Shown here piece after piece: positions 1 to 11,586 of a stretch of 64,000 bases of DNA. This DNA comes from Candidula unifasciata (lineage: Eukaryota; Mollusca; Gastropoda; Stylommatophora; Geomitridae), in contig CAJHNH020000195.1 in assembly GCA_905116865.2 (NCBI GenBank), positions 25,001 through 89,000 on the forward strand. Direction: 5' to 3'. The notes beneath the pieces were generated by a model that was not told where the DNA came from, did no database searches, and saw nothing but the letters and a program-made list of their open reading frames with translations. Every line of letters begins with the position of its first letter. Position 1 is the first letter of the stretch. The position numbers were made by a program, and so were the translations under genes.

Positions 1-208
<208 letters not shown>

Positions 209-290
209 ACAGATAGACAATCAGACATAAATTTGGATGGATGGATTTATGGATGGATAGAAAGAAGATTTAATGTTAGTTACGTATCCG

Positions 291-525
291 TTACAAGACG
301 TTGCAGAACCAACCCCCTTTTTTTTTCTTTCTTGTTTTTTTTATTGGCGGTTGTGGTTTTTCTAGATAAATTTTAACTTTAGTAGTTTGCTCAGTGAAAG
401 ATCAGCTCTCGTTACCATTGTCGAAATTGACGCAAAGCAAATCGCCCGCAGCTGGGATCTACCCGGCAACCCAGCATTACGAAGTGCATACACAACCCCT
501 AACCCACAGACGCCGATCTACCAAA
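291..525 (-). mobile_element. SINE-C copy, minus strand
   Basis: The reverse strand from about 525 begins with a tRNA-like head: TGGGTTAGGGG resembles box A, and a box-B-like stretch follows about 40 bp on. The body ends in GGTTCTGCAACGTC. The same body end occurs in the copy at 35005-35215, and the head matches 34275-34415. The 3' part is interrupted by T-rich sequence. The family assignment rests on similarity between copies within this window. Confidence 0.5.
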
Positions 526-716
526 AGGCAAGTAGGAAGAACTTTAACTAGATATTTAGGTAGGGTATTATAAGGGTATGCAGATATTAGCTAGCTAAAC
601 AAGCAGATAGGCAGGATGATAGCAAGGGAAGAATATACGTCGGTGAATGTGTGTGCATATAGGTAGGTAGGTATTGTGCTTGGTATTTATGTAGGTAGGT
701 AGGAGATAAAAATTAG

Positions 717-1168
717 AATTTTGAGAGCATGCATCTTCCCTTTGGCTACATACGGATGTGAGTCGTGGACTTTCTCTCAGTCCTTAAGAAAGAGAATAGG
801 GGCTTGTGAGCTGAAATACTTTTGACAGATCTCAGAATATCTTGGACAACGAAAAGGAGAAATATAGACATCTTAAAAGATCTGAACATCAAGGAAGATT
901 GGCCAATAAACAGCATCCTTTCTCGGAAGCTGAAATATTTTGGTCATATCAAGCGCCACGACGGATTGGAAAAAAATTATAGCAGAAGGCATGGTACCAG
1001 GAAGGAGGGGCAGGGGCTGACCGACACGAAGATGGGCACAGGAAATAAGTGACTTCTTGAGTATGAAAGTATATGAGGCAGGAGAACTGGCGAGACGCCG
1101 AGTTTCTTTCAGGCAGACTGTGATGAGAGCGACGTTCTGCAAAGGACCTGCTACATGATGATGATGAT
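717..1168 (+). pseudogene. RTE-A LINE, C-terminal ORF2 fragment and 3' end
   Basis: Translation gives the hallmark C-terminal region of RTE-type reverse transcriptases. ATYGCESWTFSQSLRKR is followed, after a frameshift near 820, by RRNIDILKDLNIKEDW and SRKLKYFGHIKRHDGLEK. The intact counterpart is at 11587-12252. The element continues past the stop into a non-coding 3' end and finishes in a TGATGATGATG tail near 1150-1168. Frameshifts and the missing catalytic domain make it a dead 5'-truncated copy. Confidence 0.85.
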
Positions 1169-1559
1169 GTTGGTAGGTGGAAAATAGGAAGCTACGTTTG
1201 AGTCAAGAGAAGAGGAAAACTATCAACTCTCATCTATAATTCTAACTGAAATATACCTATTGACATCCGCAATTGCAACACGAAGCGAAGGTTCCAAAGG
1301 CTAGGGAAAAAAAAACAGCTTTCGATACTGCCTTTCTCACATGGCTGACCACTAGCTTTCATTTCGTGGCAACCGTCCCCTTGTGGCCTGGCCCAGTCTG
1401 AAAATAGAGCCCATAAATATCTATCAACTGTCATTAACCTGTCGTCTGCTGTATCTGGTGGTTTCAAACCAGCATCGATGTCGTAACTTCACAGCAACGG
1501 GACAATAAACCGGTATTTATTTTAGTCCCAAGTGTTTCTCTGCTGTGAGAATTGTAGGG

Positions 1560-3352
1560 CAATGTGTGAGTAGTGGGAGTCACAGGAATCATTGGAGTAA
1601 TGGAAGTCGTTGGATTCGTGGGAATCATGGGAGTCGTGAAAGTCATAGGAGTCGTGAAAGTCATGGGAATCGTGAAAGTCATGGGAGTCGTGAAAGTCAT
1701 GGGAGTCGTGAAAGTCATAGGAGTCGTGAAAGTCATGGGAGTCGTGAAAGTCATGTGAGTCGTGAAAGTCATGGAAGGCAAAGGTCTGGGGTGTAGTGAA
1801 AATCATGGGAGTTGTGGGAGTCGTGAAAGTCATGGGAATCGTGGGAGTCATGGGAGACAAAGGTCGGGAGTGTCGTGAAGTTTATGGGAGTCGTGAAAGT
1901 CATGCGAGTCTGAAAGTCATGGGTTCGTCAAAGTCATGGGAGTCGTGAAAGTCATGGGAGTCGTGAAAGTCATGGGAGTCGTGGGAGTAATGGGAATGGT
2001 AGGAGTCATATGAGTGGTGGGAGTCATATGAGTGGTGAGAGTCATGGGGGTGGTGGGAGTCATGGGAGTGGTGAAGTCATGGGGAGGGGTGGGAGTCATG
2101 GGGAGAGGTGAGAGTCATGTGAGGGGTGAGAGTCATGGTGGTGAGAGTCATGTGAGTGGTGAGAGTCATGGGAGGGGTAAGAGTCATGTGAGTGGTGAGA
2201 GTCATGGGGGTTGAGAGTCATGGGAGGGGTGAGAGTCATAGGAGGGGTGAGAGTCATGGGAGTGGTGAGAGTCATGAGAGGGGTGAGAGTCAAGGGGGGT
2301 GAGGGTCATGGGGGGTGGGAGTCTTGGGAGAGGTGAGAGTCATGGGGAGGGGTGGGAGTCATGGGCGGGGTGAGAGTCATGGGAGTGGTGGGAGTCATGG
2401 GAGTGGTGGGAGTCATGGGAGGGGTGGAAGTCATGGGAGGGGTGGGAGTCATGGGCGTGGTGGGAGTCATGGGAGGGGTGGATGTCATGTGAGGGGTGGA
2501 AGTCATGGGAGGGGTGGAAGTCATGGGAGGGGTGAGAGTCATGGGAGGGTGGGAGACATGGGAGGGGTGAGAGTCATGGGAGGGTGGGAGACATGGGAGG
2601 GGTGAGAGTCATGGGAGGGGTGAGAGTGATGGGGGTGGAAGTCATGTTAGGGGTGGGAATCTTAGGAGGGGTGGGAGTCTTAGTAGGGGTGGAAGTCTTA
2701 GGAAGGGTGGAGTCTTAGGAGGGGTGGGGGTCTTAGGAGGGGTGGGCGTCATGGGAGGGGTGGGAGTCATGGGAATATTGTGAGTCATGGTAGTGGTGGT
2801 AGTCATGTGAGTTGTGGGAGTCATAGGAGGGGTGGGAGTCATGGGAGTTGTGGGATTCATGGGAGTTGTGGGAATCATGAGAGTGGTGGGAGTCATATGA
2901 GTGATGGGAGTCATGGGAGTGGTTGGAGTCATGTGAGTGGTGGGAGTCATGGGAGTGGTGTGAGTCATGGGAGTGGTGGGAGTCATGGGAGTGGTGAGAG
3001 TGATGGGGGTGGAAGTCATGGGAGGGGTGGGAGTCTTAGGAGGGGTGGGAGTCTAGGAGATGTGGGAGTCTAAAGAGGGGTGGAGTCTTAGGAGGGGTGG
3101 GGGTCTTAGGAGGGGTGGGTGTCATCGGAGGGGTGGGAGTCATTGTAGTGGTGGTAGTCATGGGAGTTGTGGGAGTCACAGGAGGGGTGGGAGTCATAGG
3201 AGTCATGGGAGTCATGCTAGTTGTGGGAGTCATGAGAGTGGTGGGAGTCATATGAGTGGTGGGAGTCATGGGAGTGGTTGGAGTCATGTGAGTGGTGGGA
3301 GTCATGGGAGTGGTGGGAGTCATGGGAGTGGTGGGAGTCATGGGAGTAACTG
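1560..3352. repeat. 18-bp GGGAGTCATGGGAGTGGT minisatellite
   Basis: About 1.8 kb of tandem 18-bp units with diverged sub-blocks. The left block is rich in GTCGTGAAAGTCATGGGA, the middle in GGGGTG, and near 2650-2760 and 3020-3120 there are GTCTTAGGAGGGGTG variants. Because the unit is a multiple of three, several frames stay open and read as SHGSGG, GVMGVV or MTPTTP repeats. I treat these reading frames as by-products of the repeat. Confidence 0.95.
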
Positions 3353-3359
3353 AAGTCGC

Positions 3360-4260
3360 GAGAGTCCTGGAACGCAGACGATGTGGTTTTAGTTTCAAGT
3401 ACGCAAGGCACCAAAAATCGGAGTTTCTTACTTTTCATTTGAAAATGTCTAAGGTTTTTGAAAATCCTGGTCGAAGGGCACCAAAATCGGACCTCCCCCT
3501 TATGTAGCACAGGTTCGTCTTTAGGTTTGCTACAGGAGGAGTCGATTGGAAGATTATAGACGAGGAGAAAGATGGTCGTGTCGATAGTGGTGATGATGAT
3601 GATGATGTCTTGCTAGCTGCATGCTTCTCACGTGACTCTGATGCTTGTATACAAAATGTCTGGAAACAACAGTTCTCGTCTATACTGTCTTTATTGTGAT
3701 ACTTCAACTATGTCAAAAATACATCAATGATATTCTGAATAACGCTGTGTTCTCTCTTTATGGTTAAATACTCGTAGGTTCGCGTTGTGTTCTTTATCTC
3801 TAGTTACTTTGTTAACTGGTTCTAGTGTCTGTAACTGCCACCTGGCTTCTAGTGCTGTTTGGTACTAACGGCTTGATCGTCGACTCTAACATCTCTATAG
3901 TGTTCTTAATGTGTCTCTGTTAACCATGGATTCAGGTATCTTGTGTGTTGTGTTTGTGGCTCGATGTCTTTTTTAATGTCTGCTCTCTAGTGACTGTCTT
4001 CGAGGTTCAATATGAACGGCTGATCTTCTTCCAGTGTTGAGCTGGCATCGAGGATCATTGAGATTAGTCGCTCGTCCTCTGAGTCTCAAAGACTGAAGGC
4101 TTCTAGTGTAGGACTAACATCTCTACCACTGAAGGCTACCTTGAGAGTAAATGTGACTGGCCTCTCCTTTCTTGATTCTTGTGGACTGAAGAATTGCTCT
4201 GGGGTGCTTTGTTACTCGTTATTTATACTTCGATGCTGGAATGCTTGGTATTTGTTTTCT
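3360..4260. other. No gene recognised
   Basis: Non-repetitive sequence with short reading frames only. A GATGATGATG microsatellite sits near 3588-3606. Several GCTTCTAGTG words occur (near 3846 and 4098) that resemble part of the TTCTAGAA motifs just downstream. Confidence 0.4.
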
Positions 4261-4265
4261 TCGGC

Positions 4266-4620
4266 TTCTAGAATATTCTAATACATCTCCACTTGTTTAC
4301 TAGGTACGTTCTCACGTGGGATTTTCTAAAAGTATCTAAAGTGCATCGGATTTCATCATCGTATTCTACGCAGATATAGTAGTTAAATTGACAATTGAGG
4401 TCATATAAGCTTCTAGAAAAACAAGTATAATTGCGTTTGCTTTGGTAGGACACGACAACAAGGTATTTACTAGTACGACAAGGTTGGGTCACATGATGAA
4501 AAGAATGCATTTCAAAACTTCTAGAAAGAAGGCCAAGGCCAGACAATGACGTCAAATGCTATTTATAGATTATTCATTTGCGAAACATTTCTCTGTTAAT
4601 AACAAACGAAGTTTCTAGAA
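4266..4620. promoter_or_regulatory. Cluster of four heat-shock-element-like palindromes
   Basis: TTCTAGAA occurs at 4266-4273 (extended to TTCTAGAATATTC, three alternating HSE units), 4411-4418, 4519-4526 and 4613-4620. A full CRE palindrome TGACGTCA lies at 4547-4554 and a TATA-like TATTTATA at 4560-4567, which reads TATAAATA on the minus strand. No recognisable coding region is attached on either side. The motifs are seen directly; function as a promoter, perhaps of a lost or unrecognised transposon, is inference. Confidence 0.35.
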
Positions 4621-5227
4621 AAGAATGTCAAGGTTGCCAAAACTTGTTGATTTCCTTATATCCTAGCTTTGTATTTTCGAACAAACAAGTTATGTAACTC
4701 TATTACAGTATTTTGTAAGAATAACTCTGAAACCCTTATAGATGTTTGCCGTGTTAATGTTATGGTGGGGCTGGGAGTGACCAGGAGATGTGGCCGACAC
4801 TCTACACTCACTCACGGGAATCTCAAGAGTGACAGATAATGCTCAACACTAAGAGGATGCGCAATATTGCCGTACAAACAAACTGCAAATTGCACCATCG
4901 TGATTGAAATTACGCTACCTGCTGAAGAGGAGGATCAAGCGCATATGGGAATTTCCTGATTGCTGTGATGTCTGTTTTTGGCATAACACAACGTTTGCAA
5001 AGACACCATCTGGGTTTTGAGTTCATCTTTTAGAAGGTCAAAGTTCAGTATCGATCTATTCTGTCTTAGACTATTGTTTGTGTATCGCAGAATCGTGTCT
5101 TCCGAAGGATATTCATATTGCAAGTCACCGACTCCTGACGGTCATCAAAGGTTAACCAGACGAGCAAATATTGCTTTTTATTGTCTAATTAAAAGTCTGT
5201 TTATTTTAGCTGTCGGTAATACTACAT
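4621..5227. other. No gene recognised
   Basis: Unique-looking AT-rich sequence. Short reading frames on both strands show no domain I recognise. Confidence 0.35.
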
Positions 5228-5230
5228 AGA

Positions 5231-5460
5231 AGTCGCGGTGGTGTAGCAGCTAGGAGCTCATGTAAGTATCTGAAGGTCATGGGTTGCAATTCGTAAAGAG
5301 CCGGACTTTTTAAAAAAAAAACTGCTTTGGTTCCCATGTTAACCCAGCCTTAAACGGTTGCCAGGTTAAAGTCCGGGGAAGTAAAGGCGGTCAATATGAT
5401 GTTGACCACGTTAGCCACCGAGTGCCGATTAGTTCTTAATGTAAAGGCCTAGTGCTATAG
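5231..5460 (+). mobile_element. SINE-A copy 1
   Basis: tRNA-derived SINE. The head has a box-A-like TGGTGTAGCAG and a box-B-like GGGTTGCAATTC about 40 bp later. The body contains a GTTAACCCAGCCTTAAACGG-like segment, then GGGGAAGTAAAGGCGGTCA and ATGTTGACCAC. The same body is found at 5466-5690, 42395-42640 and 19060-19300. Confidence 0.7.
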
Positions 5461-5465
5461 ACACA

Positions 5466-5690
5466 ATGGGGGCCTCCGGGGTGTAGCGGCTAAATGCTCG
5501 TCTGTGAATCGGAAAGTCGTCGGTTCCGGTCCTGAGAACGACCTTGGCTCCTATGTTGACCCAGTCTTAAATGGGTAATTGTTACAGTCCTTTGAAGTAA
5601 AGTCGGTCAGTATGATGTTTACCAAATCACCCACCGAGCACCGATTGGACTACAAAATATAGGTCTAGCAGTATGTGCCCAAAACACATA
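5466..5690 (+). mobile_element. SINE-A copy 2, in direct tandem with copy 1
   Basis: Head with GGTGTAGCGGC (box A) and GTCGGTTCCGGTCC (box B, close to the GGTTCRANNCC consensus). The body carries GTTGACCCAGTCTTAAATGG and AAGTAAAGTCGGTCAGTATG. It lies a few bases after copy 1 in the same orientation. The 3' end runs into a short tandem array. Confidence 0.72.
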
Positions 5691-5800
5691 AAGGCGTGTA
5701 AAAGGGCCCTTTACAATATACCCAATACGCCTGAAGGCGTGTAAAAGGGCCCTTTACTATATACCCAATATGCCTGAACGTGTGCAAAGGGCTCTTTTTA
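5690..5800. repeat. Tandem array of a SINE-A tail, about 43-bp unit
   Basis: Three units containing GGCGTGTAAAAGGGCCC and a TATACCCAATA word. The last unit is degenerate. The unit resembles the SINE-A 3' region with its CCCTTTAC words, so it is probably a tail expansion. Confidence 0.7.
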
Positions 5801-5819
5801 CTAACACAACCTTGGAAAT

Positions 5820-6030
5820 GGCGATGTCGTAGGGGCTTTGGAAGCTTGTGTGTAGGCCCTATGATAACGATCCTGAATGATGCATTTCTTTTATTTTATT
5901 TTTTTTACAAAATGACCCGGACTCCTACACAGATCCCCAGTGAAATAAGTACCACGGAAAGTTAGCGAGAGTAAAATCAGCCAGTGTGGTAAAAGCAACA
6001 TCATCTGCCGAATATCGATTTTTCTAAAAC
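5820..6030 (+). mobile_element. Degenerate SINE-A-like copy
   Basis: Shares the layout of SINE-A: a head-like GGCGATGTCGTAGGGGC, a poly-T segment, AAATGACCCGGACTCCTAC, and a downstream GTAAAATCAGCCAGTGTGGT segment. The copy at 11085-11250 also has the T-run plus AAATGACCTGGACTCC. Divergence makes the limits approximate. Confidence 0.4.
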
Positions 6031-6343
6031 AGTATTTGGGCTATCACTGAATGGCCGATGTACCACTGGAACGTGTGTCATCAAAATAATTCTTACTTTA
6101 CATCATGTTACTTCACACCACTATACTGTACATTAATCTACTGATCATTACTAAACTTTACTGAACCTTACTTTACTATAAAAAAAAACGCTGACATTTG
6201 GATGCCTATCAGCTATATTAGCTAGAAAACTGATATGCAATACAATTTTGTTAGCGCATACATGCAATAACTAAATGTTATAAGCCAGACAAATAGATTC
6301 TGTACTAACTAGAAACGAAGGATATACAACTGGTTATTGTAGA

Positions 6344-6408
6344 CCCCCCCCCCCCCCTTCCCACACACACACATACACAAACCCCCCCCCCCCCCCCCCC
6401 CCCCCCCC
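6344..6408. repeat. Poly-C tracts with CA spacer
   Basis: Two homopolymer C runs, the second about 26 bases long, separated by CACACACATACACA. The length of runs like these is often unreliable in assemblies. Confidence 0.9.
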
Positions 6409-6639
6409 GTAATCTGCTCTGTTGTTTAAAATAAAAATACTTCCATCTGGCACAGAGTTGTCCATTTCCCAAGAGAGCATCGATGTTGTCCATACGGCTT
6501 TAGTGTACCGAATACACCGTTGCCAGACGAGAGGAAGAGTGCTGGTCACATAACCTCCTGATGCAGTTTTCAAATTGGCTGAAGGTTCATGTTATGTGGT
6601 GTTGATCCAAGAACCGCTGGTTGAGTGACCAGAAGTTGT

Positions 6640-6900
6640 GAAACCACGAATGAGGTCATAATAGAAAGCTTTGTCACAGACCATATTCTAAATTATACAC
6701 AAAAAAGACATCACATAAAATTGTTAGACAACTTAGAGAGAATAGCTTGTGACGTCATGCGTACAAGACAAATACGACAAGAGAAGAAGGACAAGGTACA
6801 GGGTAAACCAAGAACAATATGGAAAGATAACATCAGAAATACTCTACAACAGCACGATGTGTCTCTGGTATAAGCGGCTAGAAAAGGAAGAAGCAGAACT
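6640..6900 (+). pseudogene. LINE reverse transcriptase, extreme C-terminal fragment
   Basis: The frame reads HIKLLDNLERIACDVMRTRQ, then KVQGKPRTIWKDNIRNTLQQ. This fits the terminal 'KPRxxWxDxIRxTLxxH' segment of endonuclease-type LINE polyproteins. The downstream RLEKEEAELF lies in another frame, so there is at least one frameshift. No RT domain is present upstream. The family cannot be assigned firmly. Confidence 0.5.
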
Positions 6901-7146
6901 TTTTATCTTTCTTTATCGACATCTAAAGTGGTCAAAAGAGGAAGTGAAGAAGAAGCAGAAGAAGATCTTACTATTTTTTTTTTCTACAACCTTATGTCCC
7001 TTGTACTGACAAAACACACACATGCACACACACACACGCACATGCACACATGCACACACTCAAATAAAGTAGAGAAGATCGATTTCATTGCATTGGATTG
7101 TATCCCAGATGGCTCTTTCTCTCTCTCTCTGTCTCTTTTTCTCTCT

Positions 7147-7650
<504 letters not shown>

Positions 7651-7845
7651 CGCAGAACGGCTGACCGCCCGCCGAGAGCATAGTGCATAACAAGAATTAG
7701 GTAGCTCCAGCGATAATACCTAGGAATGTTCGTCAACATTACACTTGTGAATGGAACGAAATAGCCTTGAATCCAACCCCCGACCTTCAGAGTGTAAGGC
7801 AAACGGCTTGACCACTTGGTCACGGATACCCCGTGGTACTCAATA
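7651..7845 (-). mobile_element. SINE-B copy, minus strand
   Basis: On the reverse strand the head reads GGGTATCCGTGACCAAGTGG with a box-B-like GGTCGGGGGTTGGATTC. The body contains TTCACAAGTGTAATGTTGAC and GCGGTCAGCCGTTCTGCG. The copy at 25455-25700 shares the same order of blocks. The TC microsatellite sits exactly at its 3' end. Confidence 0.7.
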
Positions 7846-7879
7846 CACACACACACACACATTCAGAGACACATGCATA

Positions 7880-8860
7880 TTATGACATGATAGGTAACTG
7901 TCTCAGATCAGTTCTTTTTGTCTCTCCCTACCTCTCTTCTCCTCAAATTGTCCCTTTGTCCGCGTTCTTCATTTGTTCCCCTTCTCATGATATGCCCACA
8001 GAATTTCGACTGATCACTTCTGCTGAAGTGGCTAACAAGCTCTTATTGTACAATAACATAAGTGAAGACATTGTTCATTACACTTTCTAAAGTACCAGTT
8101 TCAGTATTGTATCTACGTCACCCAACGAAATTCACATCAAGGTTGAGTAAACGTTATTTCTGTCACAATTTATAAAATACTACTTTCCACACTAATCCAG
8201 GCCAGCTAACCAACGACTGCCTACTTTACTTTGAATTGTTCCATATACAAGTATCGGCAATTTCCTTAATCCGGTAGGATCAAATGATGGGAACTATGGT
8301 CAAATATTAGAAGACGGGTCTCTACGGAGCGGCTTCTGATGACCATTATTTCCTGAAGGGAACTGAGACCATCATTTCTCCCAGTCTGACGAAAACAAGC
8401 AATTTTCCACTCGTTTTACCAAAAGCCTGATAGAATGTCACTGGCGATGAAAGGCAATTACATGTAAAACCACCACTAGCGTAGAATTAGCAGCTTCTGA
8501 CATTAAGAAGGCTGAGATTTTAACAAGGAAACTATAGTTTTCTGTTCCTCTTCCGCTTTATTGGTAGAGCAAATACGTCTTTTGTCGTGTACACATTAAT
8601 TGAGATGTTCTAGTATCTTATCTCTTTCATTCCAGTCAGACGCATTGTGTGTGCTAGGCTATCTGGAAATAAAGTTCACTCGCTCTTTCGTTTGTTTGTT
8701 CGTTCGCTCATTCGTGTACCAAGTTATCAACAATGCAGTTTGATGTTTAGCCTAAGAATACTACAGAAATCGGGCTAGTTATTGAAAAGCCGTAGCCAAG
8801 TACACGTGTTGCTACATCTGTGACAGTCGTTTAAATTCACTTTGACTAAAGCTGCATTTG
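7880..8860. other. No gene recognised
   Basis: Unique-looking sequence without a recognisable coding region, RNA gene or repeat copy found elsewhere in the window. Short CGTTTGTTTGTTCG-type low-complexity sequence lies near 8690. Confidence 0.35.
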
Positions 8861-8864
8861 GGAT

Positions 8865-9115
8865 TCATCAATCATCATCAATTCTCTTTATGCCTAGTGG
8901 CACATGAGGCTTCAGATAGGACTTTCCGTGCTTTCCTGTCCTGTGCAATCCTCCGTGCAGTTTTCCATGTCAGTGATGCCGCGCTCAGGTCACTTTTCAT
9001 CGTTCGTCTCCATGTTGTTTTTGGGCGCCCCTTCTTTCTCTTTCCCTCTGGTATTTATGTGAGAGCTGTTTTGTCAGGTATATCAGGATCCATTCTCGTA
9101 ACGTAGACAGTTAGG
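8865..9115 (-). pseudogene. LINE-C 3'-end fragment, minus strand
   Basis: Matches the 3' end of the LINE at 29655-30560 in the same orientation: shared TTTATGCCTAG-like start, GGCACATGAGGCTT, TTTCCATGTCAG and a CTCCATGTTGTTTTTGGGCG segment. The reverse strand encodes the remains of the 'KRKxxPKTTWRRT' C-terminal region. It is 5'-truncated and carries no intact frame. Confidence 0.7.
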
Positions 9116-9234
9116 ATTATCTCCCGCGAAATATTCTGCTGCATATCGATGACGATAAAAGCAAGTGTGACGTGGTGACAACAGTAAACATAGATAGAAT
9201 GTATTTGTCACTGAAGTAATCTACATTAAGGTAT

Positions 9235-9545
9235 GTTTCGCTGTAGCGCGTGTTGTATATTTCAGCACGCCAGTGCTTTTAACGCTCCAAAAGCATGGAG
9301 CAACTGACCCTAAACCACCCCGCCCTTTTTTCCAGCGAGTGCTGCAACATGTGTCAAAGACGTTCTGTTTCTCGGAATGAAAACGTAAATTAAAGACAAA
9401 ACAGGAAGCAAACAACAGAGCGGGAAACACCTGTAACCTTCAGGAATGTCGACCAGGCCAACAAATTTGTGAATGAAAAGTGGCCTACTTTGTTTGGAGA
9501 GATTAACGTGAACCTAACCGGCACTGACAATATCACTGATTGTCG
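9235..9545 (-). repeat. Interspersed repeat R2, minus copy
   Basis: The reverse strand matches 38690-39060. Shared blocks include CACTTTTCATTCACAA, GTTGGCCTGGTCGACATTCC versus GTTGGGCTTGTCGACTTTCC, TTACAGGTGT, TCTGTTGTTTGCTT, and a block containing GTTGTATATTTCAGCACGC. No coding similarity was recognised and the class is unknown. Confidence 0.6.
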
Positions 9546-10015
9546 TAATGTTGTTGATGACGTTGATGAGGATAATGAGGATGATGGCAACTTTTAGTCT
9601 TGACAAACAATAAAATTCCATTGTATCAATCTATTTCTATTTGTGAGTTCTGGGGTCCCACTGAGTGGGAAAAGAACAGAGCTACCCAAAAAGATGTGCC
9701 CGACTGGAAAAGAAAAAAAGTGTATTGCCTTTCTCCCCCCCCCCCCCCATCCCCTCACCTAAAAAACATCCAAAACCTCGTTGAAGTAACTGAAAGACGA
9801 AACAATTTTTTTTTTCTACACAGCAAATACTAACTGGGCAGACAGCAGAAAGACAAGTAGAGAGACAGTTAAATTAGACAGACAATTAAATTAGACAGAC
9901 AGGCAGACAAAGACCGAAACGAGAGTTAAAGGGCGAAAAACAGATTTGAGAAGCAAGATACGTCGTAAATCAATCAATGAATCCATTGATGTGACATATG
10001 GTAAGACTCGAATCT

Positions 10016-10170
10016 AAAAACTCCTCACAAAATCCTGGAGAAGGGACTATCAGTTGGCCATGGGGAGAGATAACACTGTAATTATGGCACCAATCTTGGT
10101 AGCACCTCACCTACGATATCCCAGGTTGTTTTCCTAATTCGATTCTTCCAACTGGAGAAATGCATCTAGG
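10016..10170 (+). repeat. Interspersed repeat R3, copy 1
   Basis: A block of about 150 bp is closely repeated at 16545-16695. Shared words are ACTCCTCACA, AATCCTGGAGAAGG, GAGAGATAACACTGTAATT and TTAATTCGATTCTTCCAA (here CTAATTCG). Both copies are followed by short A/G/C-rich sequence. The class is not identified. Confidence 0.65.
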
Positions 10171-10659
10171 AATAGATACGGACAGACAGATAAGCACACA
10201 CACCACGCCCACACAGGTAACGACTTGAACACAATCTGCCCACTTCAGCATGTGAGACACTAAGCTGACACATAGAACCCACATTGTGCGCCTGGACGCG
10301 CCAACAATGTCAGAGCCAGAATTGAAAATATCAAGCAAGCACAAATCAATGCTATAAATTCGATGTGAGCTTTTGAAGTGCGGTTGTCGCTAGGACAGAT
10401 CGCAATGTTGGTGCTTGGTTACTAATGAAAACATAGATTTACCAACAGTCACACAACCCGGGGATGAAGCAAGCCGACATGAACGCCCTATGAACAAGAA
10501 CAATGGATGACTAGAGACAGCTCGGCAATTGTGTATCCAGACACTAGGATGACGATCATGACGGCCGATTGTTAGCATTTGTCGATCGATAGCTGAAATA
10601 TCAAGGATGGTGGAATAAAAAAGGGGCGTAATCAGCCTGACCGGCCCACTTTAGACTGT

Positions 10660-10890
10660 GCGTTACTTTGTAACCGTGGGGGTGCTCTAATTTAACTCTG
10701 GTAGAGGTTTAACTTTGTAACTGTGGGGTGCTCTAATATAACTCTGGTATAGGGTTGACTTTGGAGCCGTTGGGTGCTCTAACATAACTCTGGTATAGGG
10801 TTGACTTTGTAACCGTGGGGTGCTCTAATATAACTCTGGTATATGCTTGACTTTGAAGGCGTTGTGTGCTCTAACATAACTCTGGTATAG
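10660..10890. repeat. 46-bp tandem repeat, about five units
   Basis: Units contain ACTTTGTAACCGTGGGGTGC then TCTAATATAACTCTGGTATA. The fourth and fifth units show the most substitutions. No protein or RNA function is visible. Confidence 0.9.
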
Positions 10891-11084
10891 GTTTACCTTT
10901 ATAATTTTTTTTTTAAATGCATACAAGGACTATTATTAATAGACTGCCTGTCAAATTTCAACCACTTTCACCGAACGATTACTGATTTACGGATTTTTAA
11001 AGATATTCAGGACTTCTGGAACGTTCTATAACCTTTTTTGCGAACACAGCACAATTTAAATTTAAACTATCCATTAAAATTAAG

Positions 11085-11250
11085 CGCCTAGGTAGCGCAG
11101 ACGATAGACTGGTTTGCATGTGGGGATCGCCATCTGTTCGAATCTCTATTTAGACGGCTTTTTTTTTTTTTTCAAATGACCTGGACTCCGAGGTCAACAT
11201 GGCTGAAAAAGAGATGAGTAAAGTAAAGGCGTCAGCTTAGTAATTGACCG
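11085..11250 (+). mobile_element. SINE-A-like copy
   Basis: The tRNA-like head starts GCCTAGGTAGCGCAGACG and contains a good box B, CTGTTCGAATCTC. A T-run is followed by AAATGACCTGGACTCC and GAGTAAAGTAAAGGCGTCAG, matching the SINE-A body order. The 3' limit is uncertain. Confidence 0.6.
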
Positions 11251-11451
11251 TATGTTCTACTGAACCCGCCTATAAAAATATAATAAACCATACACTCAAT
11301 TAGCCTTACAAATCGGGGTTTTACAGTACAATAGTCTACTAAAAGAAAGCAATGCCAGTACCATCAGAATTATTCAAAAATTGTATTCGAGAAAATTTGA
11401 TTTTGATTTTTAGTATCCACAAACTCACTATTTTATATAAATATATATATA

Positions 11452-11474
11452 AATATGTGTGTGTGTGTGTGTGT

Positions 11475-11512
<38 letters not shown>
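11452..11512. repeat. (TG)n/(CA)n microsatellite
   Basis: A TG run switches directly to a CA run, making a self-complementary dinucleotide tract that could fold into a hairpin. Confidence 0.95.
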
Positions 11513-11586
11513 ATAAATTAATTCTGGCTGTCAAAAACACAGCAAAGAAGTGATTCTGTTTCTAAATTTATTTATTTTTTAAAATT

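Noticed and set aside
1464..3398. Frames of up to 125 codons on both strands (MTPTTP, SHGSGG, SHDFHD repeats)
   Set aside because: They are products of the 18-bp minisatellite; frames on both strands are open for the same reason.
5231..5300. Functional tRNA gene
   Set aside because: Box A and box B are present, but the acceptor stem and cloverleaf cannot be formed and a SINE body follows.
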